This document shows, in pieces, positions 12,601-21,000 of a stretch of DNA of 64,000 nt; the stretch's first letter is position 1; each line of letters opens with the position of its first letter. The translations under genes and the position numbers were made by a program. The DNA is from Symbiodinium kawagutii (Eukaryota; Sar; Dinophyceae; Suessiales; Symbiodiniaceae): positions 165,651-229,650 of the forward strand of contig VSDK01012723.1 of the NCBI GenBank assembly GCA_009767595.1. The letters run 5' to 3'. The notes under the pieces are model-generated. The model was given only the letters and a program-made list of their open reading frames with translations. It did not search any database and had not been told where the DNA came from.

Positions 12601-13864
12601 CGCACTATCTCCCGTATAAGGGACGGCTTACTAGTACGTCTGGGGCGACTATGTGTATGGGCACATGAATTGCTATTCGAGCCATCTGCTCATGAAAAAG
12701 TCTGAGTTTCAACATGTTTTGTCGATATCTATCTCTCTCTCTCTCTCCATTGCCTCCTCCTTTGCTTTATCATTGTATTCTATTTTGTCCATGCTTACTG
12801 GTTGAGGAACACGAAAGCAGCACGGCGAAAATATGCAAGAATCCAAAAACCGCTTTCCTATTTCAGCCGGGCAGCACCTCGAAAGGTTGATCAATCATGT
12901 CAGAAGTAAGCTCAGCAAGTTCAGCATAGTTTTGTTCTGTCAGACCTGTGCAGGAATGTGTTTCGCGGTCTCATGCTACTCCATGCTACTCCCAAAAAAG
13001 ATCTCAAAAGTGAAGTGGACAATCATTGAACAACAAGAATTCAACAAGAATTCATGAAGTTAGTTACCAATGTCATCCAATGTCCCTGCACCTCATTGCG
13101 TTGCCACATTTACGACAAGCAGCACCTGACTTCCAAAGCATCTTCAGCTCTGTGGTTGATGGGGGAATCTTTCGGAATCCGTTCTTCTTATTGAGCATCT
13201 GGACATCGCAGGGAAAGGATTGACCCATGATGATCCAAGCATGTTTACATATGTCTATTGGGTGCTTTGTTTTTTTTTTCTCGCAGGTTCGTTCTTCGAT
13301 CTTTGCGAGCAGTGTGAACTAACTACTCTTGCAACACCTTTTGCATCCTTTTGCGGGGGTGACTTTTACACATTCTAAGGCAAATTGATGCAGAGACAAG
13401 GGAACTTGAATCGCCTAGCTCCGAAAACTTGAGCATGTCTGCCAAACTCGATGGCAAGCAGAGGAAAAGCAACAAAATGAACTACCAAGATCTATCAAGT
13501 AGTTCAGTAGTTCCATTGCTGCACAGGTGTGGAGATGTTCTGTTGGGCCCTGTAGACCATGGCATGGCATGACAGGCAAAGGAAAGGCATCATCTCACTA
13601 CATTTGAACGATCTTCCTACCTGTTTGTTGCCAGGAAACCTTGCCCTTGAACATGTCGAACTTCACTTGCTCTCCGGAGATCAAGCGACCAGAAAGATCG
13701 TGGAAGCTCTTTGTAGCAACCTTTGTCGAGGAGCTGCTGCAAGCTCTGGGAAGTGCACCGCACAGCCGAAGCCTGGGCATGCTCCGATCCTCCACCGAAG
13801 AGGGATGAGATTGTACGGCCCAGCTGAGCCAGCGCCTTGCGAGAGGGTTGCAAAGCTGTTCCAT
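3649..13864 (-). CDS. Selenocysteine-type glutathione peroxidase, multi-exon
   Basis: Predicted thiol peroxidase that reduces peroxides with glutathione or thioredoxin. The spliced model reads about 201 residues through nine exons: 13640-13864, 13092-13125, 12876-12945, 4543-4576, 4258-4291, 4105-4201, 3950-3977, 3752-3819 and 3649-3695. Phases agree across every junction. Family signatures appear in order: FKGK at the end of exon 1; VVNVATQ, then TGA, then G in exon 2; LTEQNYAEL in exon 3; FPCNQFGKQ in exon 4; FEKCHVNG in exon 6; PIPWNF in exon 7; KFVIDRDGQVLKYYSP in exon 8; IKPDIEALL in exon 9. The catalytic tetrad Sec, Gln, Trp and Asn is complete if TGA is read as selenocysteine. The N-terminal 45 residues are rich in Arg, Ser and Leu and could be an organelle-targeting leader. 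Introns start GT (1, 2, 8), GC (3, 5, 6, 7) or GA (4). The start at 13864 is the nearest in-frame ATG; 13918 is an alternative. The limits of exon 7 and the true 3' end are the least certain. Confidence 0.85.
4769..4925. repeat. ATG/ATGATGACG microsatellite
   Basis: Long run of GAT/ATG triplets with interspersed GACGAT and GGTGAT variants. It gives long Met or His homopolymer frames on the two strands that are not genes. It lies inside GPX intron 3. Confidence 0.95.
5750..5857. repeat. 108-bp direct repeat, outer copy (element 1)
   Basis: First of two adjacent, essentially identical 108-bp units (5750-5857, 5858-5965), beginning GTGAACCGTAACGCTCCC. They lie 30 bp beyond the recombinase stop codon. 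In element 2 the equivalent position holds a B1-A2-B2 split repeat. Here B1 and B2 would be adjacent with no A2 visible between them. Confidence 0.85.
5858..5965. repeat. 108-bp direct repeat, inner copy (element 1)
   Basis: Second copy of the tandem 108-bp unit, immediately downstream of the recombinase gene on the minus strand. It is probably the terminal-repeat substrate of the element. Confidence 0.85.
5997..6989 (-). CDS. Tyrosine recombinase of DIRS element 1
   Basis: This 330-residue protein would cut and rejoin DNA through a covalent phosphotyrosine to insert a circular DNA copy of the element. Catalytic residues are readable: Arg169 in YPRSGEL, Lys197 in LTKSGQ, the box-II block at 260-269 (YSCRRGGATH, Arg263/264), Trp286 in GRW and the nucleophile Tyr295 in ARIYI. 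The N-terminal 130 residues are basic and helical, like the core-binding domain of the family. The ATG at 6989 overlaps the end of the RNase H-like frame by 37 nt in another frame. The frame is intact. The box-II sequence RRGGATH is shared with element 2. Confidence 0.85.
   Translation of the reverse strand: MESPGQTSQVEVMPKRVIRTEQNRQARAKARQRVGTLQSQVVQPSTLKRYEKAVHRFLDFLIQHRLPYPQSNPALDAMVCQCIEELWENGDPKGWAGDLLSGLGHLYPSVKGHLAGGWRLHSAWGRAELPLRALPFTPKLVYALAQSAFERQWQDTGILLVLGFYRYPRSGELFQAKKADFTFDHKDHAVWSLPLTKSGQRVGARESLVLDDSWIGGLLRTYMSRLKPGDSLTRVSPATQRLRLKTLLQDLKITGSFRWYSCRRGGATHHFRCTNNLALVCHIGRWNCAKTARIYITDGLACLTEFNLPPARERLLQQLASRARPNFETA
6953..7621 (-). CDS. RNase H-like C-terminal segment of element 1 polyprotein
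   Basis: Open frame without an early ATG (first Met about 64 residues in), overlapping the end of the methyltransferase frame by 41 nt and the recombinase by 37 nt. Its last 90 residues line up by eye with the end of element 2 ORF2: a block around Glu146 (CNAVEAALRRLLRE, against ILEVTAVLTEFRRRL in element 2), a block around Asp169 (VADM against IIDS) and a final Asp214 (LDKPPR against ADAASR). These correspond to the second, third and fourth acidic residues of RNase H. The last block is degraded from the usual ADxxSR, so activity is doubtful. Expression probably needs a frameshift from the preceding frame within 7581-7621. Confidence 0.55.
   Translation of the reverse strand, partial: LVVVARLLSGLIPDTFTSDRDLTAALWAAWLSAESATGEGPLESSSGEPWLPPQLLACSLRGQLSMSAVRGCGQVQSWMLGPGSPEMVAKLCLWEAASKVSLLNLASGNFGLCQFAGSMDVSVGHWRHLVQYKVPPAAVWNRPCNAVEAALRRLLRESKHHQKSYVIAVADMQQAYQMACSIGMPPFAFKRLATLVLATNSELHVSWPGRPWSHLDKPPRWK
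7581..10949 (-). CDS. RT-like and C5-cytosine DNA methyltransferase protein of element 1
   Basis: The C-terminal third (about 785-1118 of 1122 residues) is a C5-DNA methyltransferase with the conserved blocks in order: motif I EEFGGVGSLTEAL (793-805), motif II FVEIDDK (817-823), motif IV GGGWPCQEQS (865-874, nucleophile Cys870), motif VI YENV (919-922), motif VIII-like RPRQFW (953-958), a target-recognition stretch, motif IX-like ECGRMMGL (1075-1082) and motif X QAVGNMFPI (1101-1109). The middle (about 400-670) lines up with the RT of element 2: a motif B-like PRGWHN (560-565) and a motif C-like WLDN (613-616) remain, but no aspartate is present where motif A should be. An RNase H-like first block (AVDVEEGSGGAA) sits at 748-759. 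The printed start at 10949 lies 39 nt from a gap of unknown true length. By analogy with element 2, the real start is probably inside gag in another frame (open from 11229). Confidence 0.85.
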   Translation of the reverse strand: MMGTGTSRPGQTIXXXXXXXXXXXXXXGADGKLDILLARLMRCYPELGYEFLAPESFRTRKGVPEPLDPPARSKTLVTIRGVAVKLATEEWMRNPSDGGVFVGNGTTLWPRSNFWSDLKLKVRREVGRRILCGRALYVSSHEEVWNAEELIELWSLENCAGIPPPRSQAEGLKELRILGRRELSVCSLGLVLKTVILERPSNLGGFARGLPAAALETLQSEKPPLLPMAMPVESQAEKDVFALLKNLKEGEAVPAQVDQELAEKIPVAGQLCWEWLMVLFLNFGARGHRAEELVCPCYPQVWSPGQKAVAQRLVHCVAYFCTGNRTVEVQAWQKRSLRRGPGFCGTPVQRAYPLTWDLVKDAFEAEEVKKVKSNVTTFTQQLKKPVNWTRSEVELVHRSGVRDEMFDGAIVYVDDESDWESIVKGLLLLDLVEAEHTLDGKSSQDQALVGAYGIHRTWKLEPEGPRRLLSLVFDVDLVNLLYKDQEGDARNINRCYSRGGRLVAHPTGLKIAFPEHHGEGYVVYFLDEPWRKDFVVNKPVRAEVFGLAGDHRRPRLKFMPRGWHNGMMVVHGLPEGAPIQRLIEGWPLSRETLDAGLGGFCYGRTADGTLQVWLDNGDRSEEVAIGTAELGPADRRKLKPWMMRVYEGELKFESKLLLELVGGVIFLLQNEGTDKATLDDIMGVVNVMAHLSRLSTSGSTMVEPVIRRSMKMEHVHLSLDFGDHLWIGLFATLLHGVPVLSCIGSPLAVDVEEGSGGAAEMAQASPTFGISRRAWLRDQDAMTQATDAILVIEEFGGVGSLTEALVLLGISPVAVIFVEIDDKLRKHFKARHSDALCIAGIDKITQEDVKLWRQCLPKVTAVLHGGGWPCQEQSKLNASRKGLDSARGQLLEPMLKITQWLKAVADWPGCRPWKVIEFYENVMFDEADSTLVRQKIPWSPYHVKGEDYMHCRRPRQFWIRGLEVPLGSDLTLTKCEEGPEANHRILVKGVGAKPPLKHFLNTGAERIKPEAGAWPTFTRPVKKTAPPTIAAGIKTASEAAKNRWKGDAYRLQVYHYEDDWLVRDSNGVRRLKAIECGRMMGLSSQHFSRGRVKFSEGEMGQAVGNMFPIVSCGRQTAVRIDP
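10869..10910. other. Assembly gap (42 N)
   Basis: A run of N near the gag/ORF2 junction of element 1. Because its true length is not known, the relative frame of Gag and ORF2 across it cannot be trusted. Confidence 1.
10950..12692 (-). CDS. Gag-like structural protein of DIRS element 1
   Basis: Predicted nucleic-acid-binding structural protein. About 551 residues follow a GTG at 12605, and the frame stays open to 12692 without an ATG. The first in-frame ATG codes MPEPWRR, about 50 residues further in. It has an N-terminal globular region rich in Trp, a Lys/Arg-rich low-complexity segment (runs of KKKKK) followed by an acidic Ser tract (SSDESSSDSSSGSS), a helical domain starting PGRLADLTLQRYQELL, and a basic C-terminus ending ARGGRY. 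The helical domain matches the Gag-like protein of element 2 (PGRLTSRLLLKMQQLL, and QRLKALELQL against QRQKALELSV). It is followed immediately by TAG-ATG-ATG of the next frame. Confidence 0.75.
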
Positions 13865-15046
13865 GCTGTTCCATGCTGGTTTTTGTTGTGTAAAAAACCT
13901 ATATTGTGATTCATCCATATTTTCATCGTATCCACAAGTTGATCATCGATATCCAGAAAGCGAAAGCTGATTCAAGTGAAAGACTTTCGATCCACAGCTT
14001 GAACATGCTTAAACTCCCTGCACGTTCTAGTTCAGCTCTGCAAGTTCTAGTCCCATCTAGTCCCATCCAGTTCCATCAGCTATTGCAATTCAAAGTTTGA
14101 CTATGGAATGACAATTGGAATGATAGGAACGCCGCACTGCGGTCCGCTCTCTGAGCAGCGCCTCCCAGCCCGTAACCTCTGGACCAGGTGGAACCGCCTC
14201 ACAGTCGGACACGGCAAGAAGATACTAACTGCACTACATGCACTATAGATGACTAAAGGATGGACTACATATGACTAAAGGCACTCCTACAACTTGCCTC
14301 GCACTCATTGCATGTCCATTTTTCGATTTCCTCCTGATAGTTGGGGCCACTGCCCCATCAGTGATCGGACTAGTTGAGAGCACCGGAAATTTCTCCTTGC
14401 TGCGAGTGCCAGACTTCACCGGCTCTGCCATTGCAACCGGTCTATTGAGGAGCTGTTTCTACGGGCCTAAGATGGCCTAGGGGAGTTTGAGGCGCCAAGA
14501 CCACCTCAAGCTCGGTAACTTCAGGAGTTTCCATCTACAAAGCCTTCAACATCCTTCACTACAAGTCCTTCAACTACAATCAGTCGCAATAAGATTAATT
14601 ATATGAGTTTAATTACTAATTACTGTAAAATGAAAAGCAAGATATGCACATCAGAGAAGACCACTTTAGACTCTGACTCTTCCTTTGGACTCTCTCCACC
14701 ACTCTACATGTGCAACGCTTTTGGCTCTTCTTTTGCAGCTGTGCGCTGTACCACTGCAGCTCTCGAGGAGCAAAGCCCCGGCAATGTTCATCTCAGCCAG
14801 TTGCGCAGTTGTCCTTGATGTGCTCTTGCTCACAGATTCGACGAGCTCCGCACACTGGCCCACTTTGGCCCACTTTGTTCCGCCAAGCAGAACACTACCA
14901 GTCTCGAAGCATCGGTGATCGTGGTCACATGTGTTCACTCCACCAACCTTCAACCATCTTCCGGTGCCTTTTGGACGATGACCCATCACATCCCGTCACC
15001 CGGTGTCGTAGTCGTTTATCACCTTCCCTTCGTGCTACCACCAGCA
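12693..15046. other. GPX 5' exons and intergenic sequence
   Basis: Apart from GPX exons 1-3 (12876-13864), this stretch holds a CT run at 12731-12749 and no firm gene. A minus-strand frame at 14700-14950 (containing QCAELVESVSKSTSRTTAQL) reads like protein and could be an exon of a further gene, but no family or splice partner was recognised. The GPX promoter should lie just above 13864-13918. No TATA box or spliced-leader acceptor was identified. Confidence 0.4.
13093..13095 (-). other. In-frame TGA at the GPX selenocysteine position
   Basis: The TGA follows codons for NVATQ and precedes a Gly codon split across intron 2. This is exactly where selenium-type glutathione peroxidases have Sec (NVASQ-Sec-G) and other family members have Cys. 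Every other position in the exon fits the family, which argues for recoding over decay. Confidence 0.75.
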
Positions 15047-18000
15047 CTACCATCCTTCTTGGTCATCTTCGGGGTCGTCGTTTCTGCTGTCGAAAATCTT
15101 CACCACCTGGCAAGGGTAAAGCCATGTAAAGCCAGTTGCAATAGGAAAACTACCAACTACGTTCAACTACACCATACCGGAGCTAACAGTGGATGAAGCT
15201 GATGCAATTCTTTCATGAATTCACACTGCATCTTTTCAGCCACTGATTTGAGCAAGCCTTCAGCTGTCCCTGCCTCCATCTGACCCGCCGCTTCAGCATC
15301 TTCGTAGGCTGTAATCCCTCTGTAGTCGACTGCATCTTGAGATCTGAACTCCGGATGACCTTGAAGCAGGAACAGATGAAATCCGATGACACGGGGATGC
15401 AAATTGAAATGCTTCGTGTTAAGCAAAACTCAAAGACATGTGCCATGTGCCATCTGACAGGTCACTGAGAATAGCTTTGCAGGCTTCACCCAGCCCACCA
15501 CTGGCTGCCCAGTGAAGAGCCGTTTTTCCAAGATTGTCCTGCAATTCAAGTACGAGTAGCAAAGAGCTGACATCCATTAAGGTCATTAAGGCCTATGAAT
15601 GTCTATGATGTTTACGTGGTTTGATTTGTCTATGAACTGGACATGTACATCGAACGCATGGCATCTACAGAAGTCACAGTAGTCCTGCATGTTGATAGCT
15701 TTGAAGTCTGGATTTGCCAAAATATCCAAGGCTGCTGCTTCATCACCTGCTTCCATTGCTTTATGGAGGGCAGTTTGACCGCTGCCATCGGTACCGTTGA
15801 TTCCTTGCCCACCATCCAAAGCAAATTGGAGACGTAGCGGTCTCCCATTCAGGAGTGGTAATAGTTCAGCGCTAGTGAGCTTGGCTGTAGGCGTATCGCC
15901 CACGGCCAAGATAGCTGCACCATCCTTCATGCCTTGCTTGTCCCAGAATTCGCGTCGGTCTTTTTTCACTTTTCTCACGCGCGGTGGCTCGGAATCATCT
16001 GCGTAAAAGGTCAAACCCACCGGCCCTGGATCCGTCAAAATCACTTCCAAATTTGCGCCTGGAACAAGTTTTCCTTCGGCCAAATGTTTTGCGGCTTCCT
16101 CCGTAGCCTGTCTCTCTGCCTCTTCAGCAGCTTCCTCGGCCAGCTCCTGTCCTTTCAGAAGTGCTTGCTGCTCAAGTTTCCAACCCTCGGCGCTCTCTTC
16201 CAAAAAAGCCTCAAAGGAAAACACCAAACAGATTTCAATATGTTTCAATTTCTGAGCCATTCGCAACCTAAGTCTCCTTCTTGCAAAGTCACCTTGACAT
16301 CCTTGATGTCCAAATCAATCTCTTACAATTGCAATGAACAAGTTCTGGTTAAATGGCAGCGTTCATTCTCCGCTGGTCTCTTTCAAGCCAGTGATGAGGA
16401 GAGCAAATGTAAGGTCTTGCGGGTAACGGTACGGATTGATGACGCTATAGAAAGAGATAACAAGAATCAGGAGCGGCAGCCGATTACAAAAAATATCTTC
16501 AACCAAGAGGATATGCATCAGGTAACTGCAGGAAACTTCACTACATCTGAAGGCAAATGCTTGGCATTTTGGTGGGGAAATCCAAGCAGGGAGTCACGAC
16601 TAATCCCTCAAATGCAAACACGGCTACACATCTTCGTAGCTGCAAGGGTATGCAAGGGTGATGTTTTTGCACTTGCCGAAACCTCCAAGAACCCTTCGCA
16701 TCCCGGACCACCAGGCCCCACTTTGTCTCCAGAACCGTACATAACCATTGCCAGCCATTGCCCCAGGGGAAAAAAGATCCTGATCCGAGTCCGTTGGAGT
16801 GAGCTTTCCCAGGCGCCTGAAGCCTGCCCTCGCGGCATGACCCGAGTTACGAAATCTGGCGTCGTTGCATGGCGAATGTGTCTGCGGTTTCTACGTTCGT
16901 TGATCAACCAGTGTGACAAACGAAGCTCAATCCAAGGTCCAAGGCTCCATCTTTTCGAGGATGTATTCTCTTTCTTTCATCTCTTGGTCTTGGAACTCTT
17001 GACTTTTGCGGATCTCTTGGTTCCGCAACAAATCAATCTCCCGACCTCAACTGTCAGGAGAGCATTTGAAACGGGAAGGAACCGCAAGAAAGGTGCAAAG
17101 ATGTGCAAAGTATCCCACAGTCATGCACCAGGATTAGGCTCACGGCTCATGTTCTTCTCATCAAGGTCAAGTTGGCGTTGAATCAGTTCCAGCTGATACT
17201 CTTCCGTCTTGTACCAGGCCTGCATCTCCTGCATCTGAGCCTAGAGTCTAGAGCTACAGCATGTCCGTCAAGAACAGCAAGGTATCGATTGTCAAAACAT
17301 ATCAAAACTGTTTTCTGCTCTCCCTTGCGACCCTCTTCAAGTGGATACGTGTACCATCCTACATCTTGACGGCTGGGAGGACAATACTGTGAAATCCAAA
17401 CCGAATCAATTTGACAAACATCTGCACAACTGGCACCGCACAGCATCTCTCTTTGCAACGAGGTCTCAAGACCAACAGATTTGACCATGCACATCTTGTA
17501 TGTTCTCCTGCGACACTTGCTCCTGCCCTTGCCGCCTTTCAAGAAGCTGTGCCCTCAACCAGGCAGCTTGCCCCTCTTCCTCACAAACATTAAAAGCTCA
17601 GTTCTCAGCAGCTCAGGCAATCAAGGTTGAGATCAGATTAAATGTGTGTGTGTGTGTTTGTGCTCAATTGTGTCTCGAAACTCCAGGGATGCTTGAGTCC
17701 TCGTCAATCTCAGCCATTGCTTTCGAGGACTTCAGCTTGAAAAAGCGCAGCTGCTCCTTTCCAATGCAAGGGGCATAAGGGGTCAGGCGTGAACATGTCA
17801 GAGCCTCACACCATCACACCGTGTTGCACGAGCAATGCTTTCCACATCCTTCCACAGCATCAAATGCAGCTTATGACGTGCAACTTGCCTGCAACTTGGA
17901 ATTTTCTCTGCCCAAGGTGGCAGCGGATGCCTCCTCTGCCCGCAAGTTGGACTCCAGAACCTATCAACATCTGCAAACATCTGCAAGCGTGCTGAAGTCG

Positions 18001-21000
18001 ATCGTTTCTTCCTTGTCTCTCTGGAACTTGTGCCCGTTCTGGAGCCTGCTCTTCGCCTCGGGCCTTTGCAGCCTCATCCTCGACATCCTGCGAAGGCAGG
18101 CAGCACAAAGGTCAACAGCAAATGCCTAGAGGATGTCCCATGGTGTCCCCACTGCATTTCCCACAGAGCATGAGCACTGCTACGAGGGTGCATGAAATTG
18201 CATGAAGCAAAGCGATACCGCATTCCTCTTCCGACGCAAGTTGTCTACTCTTCGCACCGGCAAACCCAGCAGCATGAAGTACTGGCTTATATATGCATAT
18301 CTTGTGTATGTATCACTCCACTCAGGCGAAAAAATGCTCATTGCCGAATCTGAGGGCCCTAGAGGCCCTAGATTTACTGTCATCCAACTCAGCTAATCTC
18401 AGCTACTTCTCATATCTTCTCATGTTCTCATCTTCCCAGCTGTGGCCTCCAGGCGCAAAGCGGCCAAGCGGCAGTGGTGCCGTAGGCCGTCCACCGCGAC
18501 CTGAGAGGACTTGGGAGTCGGGGCTTGGATCTGTTGAGAGCTGTTCCTTGGGGAGGCGAATGACTTTGAAGGCGACGTTGATACGAATGGATACGAAGGA
18601 TATACGAAGGATATATGTGATTTACGTCTATGGATGCTATGTCCATGGGCTGCAAATATCTTTAAATCTATGCATATATATCTATATATATATATATATA
18701 TATTTGTGTGTGTGATATATGTGTATGTATTTGATATCGGCGAACCATGATGAATCCATACCACCAGGGATGGGACATATCATCAATGTAAATATCAATA
18801 AAGCAAATATCAAAAGCCAAGAGCGTTTTGTGCTGGATACGATTAACTGTTGCTCAAAGAAAGCCGCGGTGAGCATGTACCAACTGCAGCACTTGCTGTG
18901 GCAAAATACTAAGCATATCCCAGAGGCATGGTCGCGATGCAACAAAGTGCTGAACAATATAGCAATGTTCAACATTGCTAAGCAATGTTAAATATATACC
19001 TGTGATATACCCACATATCAATATATAGATATATATATACTTCTTTAATGAGTGTATCTGTATCAGAATCCAAGCAGCATCACTGATGGGGATATACAAA
19101 CGAACTGAAGCAACCAGCTTGCCACGCCTCCCAGCCTCACAACTTTCCAAACTAGAAGTCCCGGACTTCCGCTAGTTACAGGCGGTCCAATCCCAATGCT
19201 CCAGATTTTGCATTGTCACATCCCCCGGAAGCACTTAGGTTGCATGGATTTGTATGGGTGACTATGGATCAATCATGGTGAATCATTCACATTGCTGCGA
19301 GAGTCAGTCTCTTGGCGAAATTGTTCTCTCTCCCGCATCTCCTGATCTTGGAGTTGCTGGCGTTGACGCGTCTCCTGGTTCCGCCACGACTCCATCTGAC
19401 GACCTGAAACTGGAGAGTTCCTCTACCCCCAGGCCCATCAAGGCATCATACAGGGTGCAATTTGATGCATGGCACCGAATGCACTGAGCCAGCAGCTCAA
19501 ATTCTTCTCGTCAAACTCAAGTTGGCGCTGCGCCATTTCCAACTGGTACTCTTGAGTCTCGAACCAGGTTTGCATTTCCTGCGTCTGGGCCATCTGCAGC
19601 ATGAGCAACAATATGGAATTGACAGAAAACAACTTAGCCTTGCTCCCAAGGGAAAGCGGATACCTATGCTGTATTCTGATGTAGCATCTGGACAACTGGC
19701 ACCGCACAGCATCTCTCTTTGCAACGAGGTCTCAAGACCAACCGATTTGACAATGCACATCTTGTATGTTCTCCTGCGACACTTGCTCCTGCCCTTGCCG
19801 CCTTTCAAGAAGCTGTGCCCTCAACCAGGCAGCTTGCCCCTCTTCCTCACAAACATTAAAAGCTCAGTTCTCAGCAGCTCAGGCAATCAAGGTTAAGATC
19901 AGATTAAATGTGTGTGTGTGTGTTTGTGCTCAATTGTGTCTCAAGACTCCAGGTTGCTTGAGTCCTCGTCAATCTCAGCCATTGCTTTCGAGGACTTCAG
20001 CTTGAAAAAGCTCAGCTGCTCCTTTCCAATGCAAGGGGCATAAGGGGTCAGGCGTGAACATGTCAGAGCCTCACACCATCACCCCATGTTGCACGAGCAA
20101 TGCTGTCCACATGCTTCCACAGCATCAAATGCAGTGAACGAGGCGCAACTTGCCTGCAACTTGGAATTTTCTCTGGCCAAGGTGGCAGCTGATGTTTCCT
20201 CTGCCCGCAAGTTCGACTCCAGAACCTATCAACATCTGCAAACATCTGCAAGCGTGCTGAAGTCGATCGTTTCTTCCTTGTCTCTCTGGAACTTGTGCCC
20301 GTTCTGGAGCCTGCTCTTCGCCTCGGGCCTTTACCGCCTCGTCTTCAAAATCCTGCCAAGGCGCTCACGCGAAGCAGGCTCATAGATCGAATAGGTGGTC
20401 TAAATTGGTCTACCTGTCTTCCCTCAGTGCAATCCGAACTGTGCAGCAAACGCCTCCAAGCGCATTTCAGCAAAGCGGTATCGTTGGCCGATGGTGTCAA
20501 AAACCTGAATGGCCAAGGACTTGTCTTGAAAACGGCTGCTTAATGCTGCTTACACCTCCCATCATCTCCCATATCTGCTCCCAGTGCCTCAGTGGTTTTT
20601 GCAATTTGGGCTTTTGTGGCGTCCAGGGCTTGGCGTTTGGCCTCCACCTTGACCTGCACGAAAAAAATCCGAAGAAATGCATCCCATGAATCATATCCTA
20701 TCCTTCAGCCTGGATGGCACAGCTAGCAGCAAAGTCGGTGAAATATACACCCAACGCCCAACACACAAGAAGGTTACACAAGCACATCCACACAGGAAAA
20801 CACAAACACACACACACACACACACAAACAGTTGAAATTGAATTCGATTTGGTTAGAAACTGTGCTGTTTGATGTTGCGTCTCCTGCCGCACTAAGGAGC
20901 GGCTGCCTCCAGTGACTGCCGGGTGCTTAAGAGCTGCTGTTCCTGGTGCCAAGCAAGCGAGCAACCAACCAAAGGACAAAGACAGCATCAAACACATTTC

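Larger units (their letters stand above)
5750..12692 (-). mobile_element. DIRS-type retrotransposon 1, with DNA methyltransferase
   Basis: Minus-strand order is a Gag-like frame (12692-10950), an RT-like plus C5-methyltransferase frame (10949-7581), an RNase H-like frame (7621-6953) and a tyrosine recombinase (6989-5997), then two 108-bp direct repeats (5750-5965). A tyrosine recombinase in place of a DDE integrase or endonuclease, with RT and RNase H relatives, defines the DIRS order. Protein order and local similarity match element 2. The downstream limit is set by the repeats; the upstream limit is unknown and set at the open limit of the Gag frame. Unlike element 2, no copy of a terminal repeat was recognised upstream of Gag, so the 5' end may be lost or diverged. 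A 42-base assembly gap interrupts the start of the second frame. Confidence 0.85.
4577..12875 (-). other. GPX intron 3, hosting DIRS element 1
   Basis: Exon 3 ends in phase 2 at 12876 and exon 4 resumes with one base at 4576, restoring the frame through FEVLCFPCNQ. The intron is 8299 nt and begins GCTGCC and ends GCCGAG on the minus strand (GC-AG). It contains the whole of DIRS element 1 in the same orientation as the gene, so the element must be spliced out with the intron. The remaining roughly 1.3 kb (4577-5749 and 12693-12875) includes a GAT/ATG microsatellite. Confidence 0.8.

Noticed and set aside
15933..17181. 415-codon plus-strand open frame
   Set aside because: It runs antisense to a well-supported PDZ/ankyrin exon (16209-15685) and coiled-coil exons; no domain.
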